The notes below the pieces were generated by a model. That model was given only the letters and a program-made list of their open reading frames with translations. It was not told the origin of the DNA and did no database searches. From a bacterium (lineage in GTDB: Bacteria > CLD3 > SB21), in contig JABWCP010000006.1 of the NCBI GenBank assembly GCA_013360215.1, positions 1 through 64,000 of the forward strand: a DNA stretch of 64,000 nt. The letters run 5' to 3'. The first letter of the stretch is position 1. Each line of letters starts with the position of its first letter. The position numbers were made by a program, and so were the translations under genes. Of this stretch, positions 51,644-60,890 are shown in pieces.

Positions 51644-52792
51644 TCAATATTTAGCCAATGAAGGATCTACGGTTTCCGCGTAAGCGATGATACCGCCGCG
51701 AAGATTGATGAGATTATCAAAGCCCAGCGTGCGCAGTTGCGCGATGGCCTTGGCGCTGCGTCCGCCCATTTTGCAATGAACCACGACCGGTTTGTTTGGG
51801 GCGATGCGGGCAGATTCTTGCATAATCTGTGCAAGAGGTATTAATGTGCCGCCGAGATTGCATATGTCGTATTCAAATGACTCGCGCACATCAATGAGTT
51901 GAAAATCTTTTCCGGTATCTATCCAATGTTTGAGTTCGGTCGGTGAAATTTCTCCGGCAGTTTGTTTTTCGGGTTCGGAAATTCCGCAAAAAACTTCATA
52001 GTCTATCAATGCGGTGATGGTCGGTTGCAGGCCATTGATCGGATTGACCGGATCGCGCTTAAATTTCATAGTTCGTGATTCAAACGTCAACGCATTCCAC
52101 AGAAAAAGTTTTCCGCTAAGCGGCGCTCCGATACCGGTGATAACTTTGATGGCTTCGCTTGCTTGCATGCTGCCAATAATGCCCGGCAAAACACCGAGGA
52201 CACCGCCTTCAGCGCAACTGGGAACCATACCTGGCGGCGGCGGGGTGGGAAAAAGATCGCGATAGTTTGGTCCGAGCGTACCGGAAGGATCTGTATAATG
52301 AAAAACCGAAACCTGGCCTTCGAATTGAAATATTGATGCGTAGATCAGCGGTTTATTCAGTAATACACAGGCGTCATTGACCAAATACCGTGTTTGAAAG
52401 TTATCGCTTCCGTCGGCGATAATGTCGTAAGATCGTATGATGTCCATCGCATTGGCTGAAGTGAGTTTTTCGCGATGTGTATTAAAATGCACAAACGGGT
52501 TGAGCTGCTTCAAACGTTGCGCGGCCGTATCGGCTTTGGGTTTACCGACATCATCCACGGTATATAGGACTTGCCTTTGGAGATTACTTGCATCAACTGT
52601 GTCAAAATCAACAATACCGATAGTTCCTACGCCGGCGGCTGTAAGATAAAGCAAACAGGGTGCGCCGAGGCCTCCTGCACCGATGACCAATACTTTGGCT
52701 GATTTGAGTTTTTGTTGCCCTTCAAGGCCAAATTCTTTGAGAATAAGATGACGATTGTAGCGTGCTAATTCTTCAGTGGTCAATCCGTGCAT
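51644..52792 (-). CDS. ThiF/MoeB-type adenylyltransferase fused to rhodanese
   Basis: A 382-residue two-domain protein. The E1-like adenylating domain (residues 1-250) has VLVIGAGGLGAPCLLYL, the ATP-binding DxxxxxNLQRQ stretch, and the active Cys in PSCAEGGVLGVLPG. The rhodanese domain (275-382) has the sulfur-carrying Cys in HCKMGGRS (about residue 339). Such proteins activate a small sulfur carrier (ThiS, MoaD or similar). The four Cys that hold structural zinc in MoeB are missing: the first pair reads NYRD (about residue 177) and the second is within RDPVNP. The cognate carrier protein is not encoded nearby. Confidence 0.92.
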   Translation of the reverse strand: MHGLTTEELARYNRHLILKEFGLEGQQKLKSAKVLVIGAGGLGAPCLLYLTAAGVGTIGIVDFDTVDASNLQRQVLYTVDDVGKPKADTAAQRLKQLNPFVHFNTHREKLTSANAMDIIRSYDIIADGSDNFQTRYLVNDACVLLNKPLIYASIFQFEGQVSVFHYTDPSGTLGPNYRDLFPTPPPPGMVPSCAEGGVLGVLPGIIGSMQASEAIKVITGIGAPLSGKLFLWNALTFESRTMKFKRDPVNPINGLQPTITALIDYEVFCGISEPEKQTAGEISPTELKHWIDTGKDFQLIDVRESFEYDICNLGGTLIPLAQIMQESARIAPNKPVVVHCKMGGRSAKAIAQLRTLGFDNLINLRGGIIAYAETVDPSLAKY

Positions 52793-52804
52793 ACGATACG
52801 CCGC

Positions 52805-54091
52805 CTAACTATGTTCGACGATCATCGCACCGCCTTGACCGCCACCGATGCATAACGTAGCTAAACCGAACTGAAGATTTTTTCGCTTAAGCTCTTTGAG
52901 TACGGTCAAAACAAGCCGCGTTGCGGATGAACCTACGGGGTGACCAAGTGCAATAGCACCGCCATTGACGTTGAGGATTTGGCGATCAATTTCACCAACC
53001 GCTTCGGTTAGTCCCAATTTTTCTTCGGCAAATTTTTTGGAAGCAAAACAACGTTCATTGGCGATCACCTGCGCGGCGAAAGCTTCATTCATCTCAATAC
53101 GTTGTATATCCTTCATGGAGAGGCCGGCTTTTTTGAGCGCGACGGGTGTGGCGTATACCGGGCCGAGTCCCATGCGTTCCGGATCAAGACCTGCGAAGCC
53201 GAAACCGCGAATGGAGCCGAGCGGTGTATATCCTAACGCTTTAGCTTTTTCTTCCGACATGACGAGAACAAACGCCGCGCCATCGGTGATTTGGCTGGAA
53301 TTGCCGGCTGTTACGGTGCCATATTTTTTATCAAACGCCGGGCGAAGTTTGCCCAGCGCTTCCATAGTCTGATTTTTTCGAATGCCGTTATCTTCGTCAG
53401 CGATTTTTTTAAAATCAGGCGGTAAATACACCGGCATGATTTCTTCTTTGAGAATACCGTTGTCCGTTGCTGTCATGGCGCGTTGATGACTCAGGAGCGC
53501 CAGTTCGTCCTGCTCTTTGCGGGTAATGCCGTATTCTTTGGCTAATACTTCGGCGGTTTCGCCCATATTAAGTCCGCAAAATCCGTCGGTAAGCCCCAAG
53601 AGAAGTCCTATCACAGGTTTGAAATCACCGGGGCGAAACGAGGCCATGGCGCCGATTCGTGCCGGCATAGAACGGGCTTGCATCATCGCGGCAAATTTAT
53701 TGGTCGCACGTTCCGAAAAAAGCAAAGGTACCTTAGTCATGGATTCGACTCCGCCGGCAATGATGACATCGGCTTCACCGGCGATAATCCGTAGATAGGC
53801 ATCGGCAATAGATTGCATACCGCTGGCGCAATTGCGCCCGACGGTAAAGGAAGGTACGTGTTTGGGGACTCCCGCCTCCAGCGCGATGATACGGGCGACA
53901 TTGGTGGCTTCGGGCGGATTGCCGATATTGCCGACAATGACTTCGTCCACGAGTTTACAGTCAAGATTGGTGCGCGCCATCAGTTCACGCATCGCCAGTT
54001 TCCCGAGATCAACCGCCGACATTTTATTGAAAAGCGTTCCGGCTTTTATGTATGGCGTTCGCACGCCGTCAACGATAACAACCTTTTTCAT
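52805..54091 (-). CDS. Acetyl-CoA acyltransferase (FadI/FadA-type thiolase)
   Basis: A 428-residue thiolase, longer than the one at 31158-32333 and closest in look to FadI-type beta-oxidation thiolases. The nucleophile lies in VGRNCASGMQS (about residue 87). Later motifs are [30 protein letters not shown] and CIGGGQGGAMI. It probably catalyses the last step of fatty acid beta-oxidation, cleaving 3-ketoacyl-CoA. No multifunctional beta-oxidation gene is adjacent. It lies 12 bases upstream of the ThiF/MoeB-like gene and 8 bases after the ClpX-like gene, all on the minus strand. Confidence 0.93.
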   Translation of the reverse strand: MKKVVIVDGVRTPYIKAGTLFNKMSAVDLGKLAMRELMARTNLDCKLVDEVIVGNIGNPPEATNVARIIALEAGVPKHVPSFTVGRNCASGMQSIADAYLRIIAGEADVIIAGGVESMTKVPLLFSERATNKFAAMMQARSMPARIGAMASFRPGDFKPVIGLLLGLTDGFCGLNMGETAEVLAKEYGITRKEQDELALLSHQRAMTATDNGILKEEIMPVYLPPDFKKIADEDNGIRKNQTMEALGKLRPAFDKKYGTVTAGNSSQITDGAAFVLVMSEEKAKALGYTPLGSIRGFGFAGLDPERMGLGPVYATPVALKKAGLSMKDIQRIEMNEAFAAQVIANERCFASKKFAEEKLGLTEAVGEIDRQILNVNGGAIALGHPVGSSATRLVLTVLKELKRKNLQFGLATLCIGGGQGGAMIVEHS

Positions 54092-54098
54092 ATACGAC

Positions 54099-55601
54099 TC
54101 ATTTGTTGGAATACGATTTTTTAATCAGTTCGTCCAAATATTTTCTGGGATCATCAAAAACTTCGGGCGTTACAAGAAAATGTGTTTTACCGGCCAATTT
54201 TAATCCGTATTCGTAATCTTTAAAAAGCTCTGCAGCGATCGCCCGGAACGAGCGTTTTTCAGTTTGTGATCGCTGAGCGATTTTTTGAATGGCCACATCG
54301 GAAAATTCAAAAATAATGCCGTGCGTCGTGAGATACTGCTGTTGAAATTCTTTCATCGAAGAATAGGTGAGCAGCTTGTTGAGTTCGGCTTGCGGCTGCA
54401 AAACGACGTCTTTGGTGACGCGAAATTTACGAATGTTCGTGGACGGTAATTTCTTTTCAAATTTGATCAATACGTTTTCTAAAATATTGACTAAGCCGCG
54501 CGCGCCTGTTTTTTGGACAAACGCACGTTCTGCAAAAATGTGCAATGCGTCGTCATCAAATTCGACTTCGATACCGTAAGCGGCAAAATCGCGCTTTTTG
54601 CTGAGGATCACGCTGCTGTTGGGGTTTTTTAGAATATTAAATAGCGCGTCAACCGTAAGTTCGTTGAGTACGGCGATGACGGGCAGGCGTCCTACAAATT
54701 CCGATTCGAATCCGTATTCGACGAGGTCTTCTGTTTTTACGCGTTTCATCAGTTCGCCGCGCGAGAGTTTAGAAATGCCTTCCTGATCCGAGCCGAAGCC
54801 GATGCGTACTTGATTGATGCGCTTGCGGATGTTTTCTTCGATGCCGCCGAAAGCGCCGCTCATTACGAATAGGATGTTTTTTGTGTTTACTTTTTTACGC
54901 TGCACTTTGCCGGTGCGTTGGGCTTCCATCGCGGCTTCCATTTGGGCGGCCATGTCATGCGGTACGCGCAGATCCACTTCGGATTCTTCCATAAGTTTCA
55001 AAAGGTTCCGCTGAACGCCGGTACGGGATACATCAATACCGCGGTTGTTTTGTGCCGAAGCGATTTTGTCTATTTCGTCAAGATAGATAATACCGTATTC
55101 GGCGCTTTTGATATCGCCGTCGGCTTCACGTACAAGATCGCGCACGAGGTCTTCAACATCGCCCCCGACATAGCCGGTTTCGGAAAACTTGGTGGCATCG
55201 CCTTTGACGAAAGGTACACCGATTTTTTTTGCAATCAGTTTGACGATGTACGTTTTACCCACACCCGTAGGGCCGATGAGAAGAACATTGCTTTTGATGT
55301 TACCTACAAGTTTTTGTTCATCCGTGAGCGTGTCTTCCAGTTTCATACGGTTGTAGTGCGTGGCGATCTTGGTGGCGATGACTTCGATCGCTTCTTCCTG
55401 GCATTCGACGAACTGGTTGAGGTATTCTTCCAATTCCTCAGGCTTCAGGTCAAAATTGGTCTTTTCACCGGATTTCAGCGTTGAACCCTGATTTTTCGTG
55501 CCTGCACTGTCTTGTTCCGGATCGGCCGTACCGTATTTTTCTTTTAAAAATTCTTCAAACTCTTTTTTGAATTGTTCCGAATTGGTCTGCGACGAAATAT
55601 T
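54099..55601 (-). CDS. ClpX-like AAA+ ATPase without zinc domain
   Basis: A 500-residue AAA+ unfoldase close to ClpX. Walker A is GPTGVGKTYIV (about residue 110), the pore loop sits in SETGYVGGDVEDLV, Walker B is GIIYLDEIDKIAS, and an IGFG motif (VRIGFGSDQ) resembles the ClpP-docking loop. The N-terminal four-Cys zinc-binding domain of ClpX is absent; an acidic, low-complexity stretch of about 80 residues stands instead. The C-terminal part is longer than in ClpX. The start at ATG 55601 has AAAGGA upstream; an in-frame start at 55637 is less likely. It may serve a special substrate set, or work with another peptidase. No clpP lies next to it. Confidence 0.85.
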   Translation of the reverse strand, partial: NISSQTNSEQFKKEFEEFLKEKYGTADPEQDSAGTKNQGSTLKSGEKTNFDLKPEELEEYLNQFVECQEEAIEVIATKIATHYNRMKLEDTLTDEQKLVGNIKSNVLLIGPTGVGKTYIVKLIAKKIGVPFVKGDATKFSETGYVGGDVEDLVRDLVREADGDIKSAEYGIIYLDEIDKIASAQNNRGIDVSRTGVQRNLLKLMEESEVDLRVPHDMAAQMEAAMEAQRTGKVQRKKVNTKNILFVMSGAFGGIEENIRKRINQVRIGFGSDQEGISKLSRGELMKRVKTEDLVEYGFESEFVGRLPVIAVLNELTVDALFNILKNPNSSVILSKKRDFAAYGIEVEFDDDALHIFAERAFVQKTGARGLVNILENVLIKFEKKLPSTNIRKFRVTKDVVLQPQAELNKLLTYSSMKEFQQQYLTTHGIIFEFSDVAIQKIAQRSQTEKRSFRAIAAELFKDYEYGLKLAGKTHFLVTPEVFDDPRKYLDELIKKSYSNK

Positions 55602-55789
55602 CATCGTTGGTGTTTTCCTTTGGTTGATTCTTAGCATAACGAAACAAGTCGTGACTTATTTCATCAATGCTGGATCAACTTACTGGGATTCCTGATGAAA
55701 TTCAAGCGATTAGCTATGTTGCGTGGGCTCTACCGCCCGTCGCATTTTTCGTACTAAGACACCGTATGAAAAACACCAAAGTTGTTGAG

Positions 55790-56272
55790 CTATTCTGCAC
55801 GATCAATCCGGCAAATGTAGCATCCGGCTTCCGCATTGCGCGCATGGAGGTATGCGACATCTGTATGTTTTTCAAAAATGTCGCTGATCATTTGATCTAC
55901 ATCGCGATCTCCGACAAGACGGGTGTATACCATACGCTGATCATCGGAATAACCAATGAGGGTTAATGGAAAGTGCTTTTTATCGGCTTTGATTTCCGGA
56001 GGAAATCGGTGTATATCTTCATAGGGCGTTACGGATTCGGCATGAATAAATACAGGGCCGGGCTGGTTGAAGGCGTTATCCACTTCAAACGGAGAATGCG
56101 AAAAAAGCAAACGTCTGTCCGTACCGGGCCTGAAGGGTTTCAGCGAAACGCGGCACGGGCCGTAGCCGGTCGCAATTTGTTCGACGACGGCGTGACCTTG
56201 ATCGTCCATTCGGTCGGTGCGAATGCGTTCTGCTAAGTTTAACGGCAGTGGAACGATTTTGAATTTAGTCAT
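55790..56272 (-). CDS. DUF1203-like protein
   Basis: A 160-residue soluble protein. It contains GYGPCRVSLKPFRPG, LLFSHSPFE, PGPVFIHAE and a C-terminal region with ARNAEAGCYICRI, an arrangement I associate with the DUF1203 family of unknown function. It has no signal peptide. ATG 56272 follows a strong AAAGGAG; the longer frame to 56380 lacks such a site. It lies about 190 bases from the ClpX-like gene. Divergent amidohydrolase genes lie upstream. Confidence 0.75.
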   Translation of the reverse strand: MTKFKIVPLPLNLAERIRTDRMDDQGHAVVEQIATGYGPCRVSLKPFRPGTDRRLLFSHSPFEVDNAFNQPGPVFIHAESVTPYEDIHRFPPEIKADKKHFPLTLIGYSDDQRMVYTRLVGDRDVDQMISDIFEKHTDVAYLHARNAEAGCYICRIDRAE

Positions 56273-56369
56273 ACAAATCTCCTTTAAAATTTGTTTTATG
56301 CTGAATGATAAATAGTTCATGACGTCCAAACGACCCGATTCTTGCTCTTGTTGTAGGCTTTTGTTGAAA

Positions 56370-56404
56370 TTTGCTTTCATTACTTAGAAACCTTTGTATA
56401 TTTG
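56370..56404 (+). promoter_or_regulatory. Candidate Bacteroidota-type promoter of the amidohydrolase pair
   Basis: TTTG (56370-56373) and TATATTTG (56397-56404), an exact TAnnTTTG, lie 23 bases apart. That is the upper end of the usual spacing for the Bacteroidota -33/-7 promoter. Confidence 0.4.
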
Positions 56405-56478
56405 TCGCCGTATATCGTCTGTCCCAATATTTCATTTCGTCAGAATGTATTTCTTTTACCATAACCCAGTGAGGTGTG

Positions 56479-59400
56479 ATGAAACGATTTCTATGTTTTG
56501 CAATGTGCGGTTTGTTGTGCTTTACGTTGAAAAATGTTTCTGCGCAGCAAACATGGCCGGTCGAGGGTCTGCATGATAAAACGCCCTCGATTCATGCGTT
56601 TGTCGGTGCTACAATTATTCCCGGGCCCGGACAAAAAATTGATAGCGGCACGATCGTCATTCGCGACGGTGTCATTGAAGCGATCGGTAAATCCGTTAAT
56701 ATTCCGCGTGAGGCCGTCATCCATGATCTCAAGGGAATGTGGATTTATCCGGGGTTGATTGACGCTTACGCCGGTTACGGGATCGCACCGCCGGCAAAAG
56801 AGAAGGGGAGCGACGGTCCGCAACCTTACACATCCAAAAAAGGCGCTTACAGCTGGAATCAAGCCGTTAAACCGGAATTTGAAGCGGCGCGGGAATTTAC
56901 CATAGATGCCAAACGTGCGGGCGAATTACGTGCGTTGGGATTTACGACCGTTCATGCCAGACCGCTGGACGGTATTGTGCGCGGCACCGGAGCGATTGTC
57001 AATTTGGGCGAGTCTTCGGCCGCCGAAGAAATTTTAAGTCGTCAGGCGACGGCCAATTTTTCATTTGATAAAGGTGTTTCTACACAAGATTATCCGAGTT
57101 CACTGATCGGTACGATCGCGCTGATCCGGCAAACATTTTACGATGCATCGTGGTATGGCAAAGCGATGAATTCCAAAAACCGTCCGGATGTGAATATTTC
57201 TCTTGAAGCGCTCAATACACAATTTTCAGCTAAACTGCCTTTGATTTTTGAAGTAGCGAATACGCAGGACATTTTTCGGGTGATGCAGATCGGTAAAGAG
57301 TTTGGACAAACGTTCATTATCAAATCCGCAGGATATGAATACGAACGCATCGAAGCGCTCAAACAAAACGGCGTATCATTGATCGTACCGGTCAATTTTC
57401 CTTCAGCGTATGATGTCGAAGATCCAGACGATGCGCGCAATGTCTCCTTAGCCCAGATGAAAAAATGGGAATGGGCTCCGGCCAATCCCGGCGCATTGGC
57501 CAAGGCGGGTATCTCCTTCGCATTGACTTCGGCTGGTTTGCAGGACAACAAATCATTTTGGTCCAACATTCATAAATCTATTGCGATGGGATTACCGGCG
57601 GATAAAGCACTGGAGGCCCTGACAACGCGGCCGGCCAAAATGCTCGGTATAGACGCACAGGTTGGCACGCTGGAAAAAGGAAAATTGGCTAATCTGGTAA
57701 TCGCTTCCGGCAATTTATTTGAAAAAAATACGACGATCACCCAATCCTGGATCAAAGGACGCTCGTATGAAGTCAATCGCGTACCGGCGATAGATCCGCG
57801 CGGCGTATGGAATCTCCAAGGGGATCTCAAAGCATACGTCCTGATGATCAATGGTACGCTTTCAAAGTTGAGCGGTAATTTTATGTACCGCGATTCGCAA
57901 AACGTAGAAGTAACTCCTTCGGTTAACGGGGATATGCTGTCCATCCAGTTTCGTGGAGATTCGATCGGCGAGCCCGGGCTTGTTCGTTTGAAGGCGCTGC
58001 TTATCAACGGACGTCTGTCCGGTACCGGAGAATTTCCTTCAGGTAAGACGATGAGCTGGTCCGGAACGTTGTTCAAATCGTTTGAACCGAAGGCGGAAGA
58101 TAATTCGATCAAGCCGGATTCGTCCGTATTATCACCGATCAGCTTTCCCAATATGGCTTTCGGTTTGAAAGAAATTCCCGTACAACAAACCGTATTAATC
58201 CGAAACGCTACGGTGTGGACTAATACGTCGAAAGGGATTTTAAAAGAAACCGATGTGTTGTTTGAAAAAGGTAAAATCAAACAAGTCGGAAAAAATCTTT
58301 CGGCGCCAGCGGGTGCATGGATCGTTGATGGGACGGGCAAACATGTGACGACGGGTATTATCGATGAACACTCGCACATTGCGGTGAGCCGTGGCGTCAA
58401 TGAAGGTACGCAATCGGTGAGTTCGGAAGTGCGCATCGGCGATGCCTTGGATGCCGAGGATTCGGATATATATCGCCAATTGGCCGGCGGGGTCACATCG
58501 TCGCACCTTTTGCACGGCTCCGCTAATGCGATCGGCGGACAGACACAATTGATCAAATTACGTTGGGGTGCCGCGGCTGAAGAATTAAAATTTCCAAACT
58601 GGCCCGGCTTTATCAAGTTTGCTCTCGGTGAAAATGTCAAACAGTCCAATTGGGGTGATAATTTTACGACGCGGTATCCGCAAACCCGCATGGGCGTTGA
58701 GCAAATCATCCGTGATGCGTTTCAGGCGGCAAAAGAATACAAATCGACGTGGGAAAGTTATCAGAAATCCGGCGGAGAAAAATCCGGAAAAGTTGCTCCG
58801 CGCCGCGATCTGGAGCTTGATGCCCTGGTCGAAATTCTCGACGGGAAACGTCATATCACATGCCATTCTTACGTCCAATCGGAAATTACGATGCTGATGC
58901 GCGTAGCCGAAGAAATGGGTTTTCGCGTCAATACGTTTACGCATATTCTCGAAGGTTACAAAGTAGCCGATAAGATGAAAAAACATGGCGCGGCGGGTTC
59001 TACGTTTGCTGATTGGTGGGCATACAAATATGAGGTAATTGATGCGATACCGCATAATCCTGGGCTCATGCACCAGGAAGGCGTTACCGTGGGTATCAAT
59101 TCCGATGACGCCGAAATGGCGCGGCGACTCAATCAGGAAGCGGCCAAATCGGTAAAATATGCCGGCGTTTCAGAAGAAGATGCGTGGAAATTTGTAACGC
59201 TCAATCCGGCAAAAATGCTGCGCGTGGATGATCGTGTGGGCAGCTTGGATAACGGCAAAGATGCGGATATCGTAGTATGGAATAATAACCCGCTTTCGAT
59301 TTATGCCGTGCCGGAAAAAACTTTTGTAGACGGGCGTTTATATTTTGATAAAGAAACGGATGTCCGTTTGCAAAACGAAGTGGATCAGGAACGCAGCCGG

Positions 59401-59499
59401 TTAATACAAAAAATGATCGCGGATAAAAAAGGCGGCACCCCGGCCGTAAAACCCATACCGCAGAAGAAAATTCGTTACCACTGTGTCGGTGAGGAATAG
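56479..59499 (+). CDS. Secreted double amidohydrolase
   Basis: A 1006-residue exported protein (signal peptide FLCFAMCGLLCFTLKNVSAQQ) with two amidohydrolase-fold halves. The N-terminal half (to about residue 425) ends with the expected TRPAKMLGIDAQVGTLEKGK segment. Where the HxH metal motif should be it reads GLIDAYAGYG (about residue 94), so it probably lacks activity. The C-terminal half has the full motif GIIDEHSHIAVSRG (His about 631 and 633), a later ITCHSYVQSEI, the metal Asp in GINSDDAEMARR, and NPAKMLRVDDRVGSLDNGK. The halves are joined by a beta-rich stretch. Its substrate is unknown. The next gene starts 9 bases later. Confidence 0.88.
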   Translation: MKRFLCFAMCGLLCFTLKNVSAQQTWPVEGLHDKTPSIHAFVGATIIPGPGQKIDSGTIVIRDGVIEAIGKSVNIPREAVIHDLKGMWIYPGLIDAYAGYGIAPPAKEKGSDGPQPYTSKKGAYSWNQAVKPEFEAAREFTIDAKRAGELRALGFTTVHARPLDGIVRGTGAIVNLGESSAAEEILSRQATANFSFDKGVSTQDYPSSLIGTIALIRQTFYDASWYGKAMNSKNRPDVNISLEALNTQFSAKLPLIFEVANTQDIFRVMQIGKEFGQTFIIKSAGYEYERIEALKQNGVSLIVPVNFPSAYDVEDPDDARNVSLAQMKKWEWAPANPGALAKAGISFALTSAGLQDNKSFWSNIHKSIAMGLPADKALEALTTRPAKMLGIDAQVGTLEKGKLANLVIASGNLFEKNTTITQSWIKGRSYEVNRVPAIDPRGVWNLQGDLKAYVLMINGTLSKLSGNFMYRDSQNVEVTPSVNGDMLSIQFRGDSIGEPGLVRLKALLINGRLSGTGEFPSGKTMSWSGTLFKSFEPKAEDNSIKPDSSVLSPISFPNMAFGLKEIPVQQTVLIRNATVWTNTSKGILKETDVLFEKGKIKQVGKNLSAPAGAWIVDGTGKHVTTGIIDEHSHIAVSRGVNEGTQSVSSEVRIGDALDAEDSDIYRQLAGGVTSSHLLHGSANAIGGQTQLIKLRWGAAAEELKFPNWPGFIKFALGENVKQSNWGDNFTTRYPQTRMGVEQIIRDAFQAAKEYKSTWESYQKSGGEKSGKVAPRRDLELDALVEILDGKRHITCHSYVQSEITMLMRVAEEMGFRVNTFTHILEGYKVADKMKKHGAAGSTFADWWAYKYEVIDAIPHNPGLMHQEGVTVGINSDDAEMARRLNQEAAKSVKYAGVSEEDAWKFVTLNPAKMLRVDDRVGSLDNGKDADIVVWNNNPLSIYAVPEKTFVDGRLYFDKETDVRLQNEVDQERSRLIQKMIADKKGGTPAVKPIPQKKIRYHCVGEE

Positions 59500-59508
59500 G
59501 AGAAAAAT

Positions 59509-60828
59509 ATGAAAAAATCAGGAACGCATTTGAAAAAAATATATATGATGGCCACATGGATCATGGTGGTGTTCACTTCCGTCGCACAGGCTCAGGATTT
59601 GCCGACGCCCGCATCATCCCAAAAGCAGCCGATTCTGTTACGCAATGGTCGCGTACATGTCGGTGATGGGCGTGTGCTGGAAAAAACGGACATCCTTCTG
59701 GATAACGGTAAAATCATCGAAATTGGCCCTGGGCTTAGCAAACCTTCCACCGCACGTGAGGTGGACGCAACGGGAAAAGAAATTTATCCCGGGTTGATTG
59801 CCTGCTATAGCACGCTCGGTTTGTCGGAGATCGAAGCGGCACGCCCGACGCGTGATGATCGGGAAGTCGGTTCGATCAATCCCAATGCGCGCGCATTGAT
59901 AGCGTTTAACACCGATTCCCGTGTTATTCCTACCGTGCGCTCCAATGGCGTGCTTCTGGCGCAAATCACGCCGCAGGGAGGCACGTTGTCGGGAACGGCT
60001 TCCGTCGTTCAGCTGGATGCATGGAACTATGAAGACGCGGTGGTTTCTGCGGACAATGGTTTGATCGTGCAGTGGCCGTCTATGTCGATCTCCAGTAGTA
60101 TATTTGCGCCGCCGGCCGATGTTCAAAAGAAAAACTCGGAAAAAGCATTAAACGAGCTATTCAAAGCTTTTGAGGATGCGTATGCGTATTTTACAGCTAA
60201 AAAAACCGGTAATTCTGCCGCGCTTGATTTAAAATGGGAGTCTGTGATTCCTGTTTTTGAAAAGAAAAGACGGGTATTCATTCGTGCCAATGATGCTAAA
60301 CAAATTCAGGCGGCCGTGGCACTTTTGAAGAAATACGATATACTCGGCGCGATTATCGGCGGTTATGATAGTTGGCGCGTCGCACCGCTCTTGAAAGAGC
60401 ATAATATACCAGTTATCATCACGGATACGCATGCGATACCCGGGCGTGAAGATGAAGACTACGATCTGCGTTACAAACTGCCCAAACTCTTGCTGGATGC
60501 CGGTGTTACATTTGCCATTACCATAGACGGCAGTTGGCAACAGCGGAATTTGGCGTTTCAAGCCGGATCGGGCGTGGCTTTTGGTTTGTCTAAAGAAGAA
60601 GCGTTGACGGCTATCACTAAGTCACCGGCCGAAATTTTAGGTATAAATGATCGTATGGGTACTATAGAAAAAGGTAAAGATGCGACCTTGATCGTGGTAA
60701 GCGGTGATATTATGGACATGCGTACATCTATAGTAGAGCAGGCATTTATACAAGGCCGGGATATTGATCTTGGTAATAAACAAACCGATCTGTATCAACG
60801 GTTTAAGAAAAAGTATGATCAAAACTGA
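59509..60828 (+). CDS. Secreted amidohydrolase-fold protein, degenerate metal site
   Basis: A 439-residue protein with a signal peptide (MMATWIMVVFTSVAQAQ) and an amidohydrolase-like plan: RNGRVHVGDGRVLEKTDILL at the front and SPAEILGINDRMGTIEKGKDA at the back. The metal-binding HxH is missing (GLIACYSTLG at about residue 97), as in the N-terminal half of its neighbour; an Asp remains in TIDGSW. It is likely to be a non-catalytic partner or scaffold of the preceding protein, whose gene ends 9 bases upstream. A good terminator follows. Confidence 0.85.
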   Translation: MKKSGTHLKKIYMMATWIMVVFTSVAQAQDLPTPASSQKQPILLRNGRVHVGDGRVLEKTDILLDNGKIIEIGPGLSKPSTAREVDATGKEIYPGLIACYSTLGLSEIEAARPTRDDREVGSINPNARALIAFNTDSRVIPTVRSNGVLLAQITPQGGTLSGTASVVQLDAWNYEDAVVSADNGLIVQWPSMSISSSIFAPPADVQKKNSEKALNELFKAFEDAYAYFTAKKTGNSAALDLKWESVIPVFEKKRRVFIRANDAKQIQAAVALLKKYDILGAIIGGYDSWRVAPLLKEHNIPVIITDTHAIPGREDEDYDLRYKLPKLLLDAGVTFAITIDGSWQQRNLAFQAGSGVAFGLSKEEALTAITKSPAEILGINDRMGTIEKGKDATLIVVSGDIMDMRTSIVEQAFIQGRDIDLGNKQTDLYQRFKKKYDQN

Positions 60829-60861
60829 ATATCTTGATAACAGGAGATCATTTTAATCATT

Positions 60862-60888
60862 GAAAGCGGGCCAAAGCCCGCTTTTTTT
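60862..60888 (+). terminator. Intrinsic terminator after the amidohydrolase pair
   Basis: AGCGGGC (60865-60871) pairs with GCCCGCT (60876-60882) around a 4-base loop, followed by a T run. Confidence 0.9.
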
Positions 60889-60890
60889 AT

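Noticed and set aside
57570-58709. 379-codon minus-strand frame
   Set aside because: It is antisense to the well-supported amidohydrolase gene; no ribosome binding site or motif supports it.
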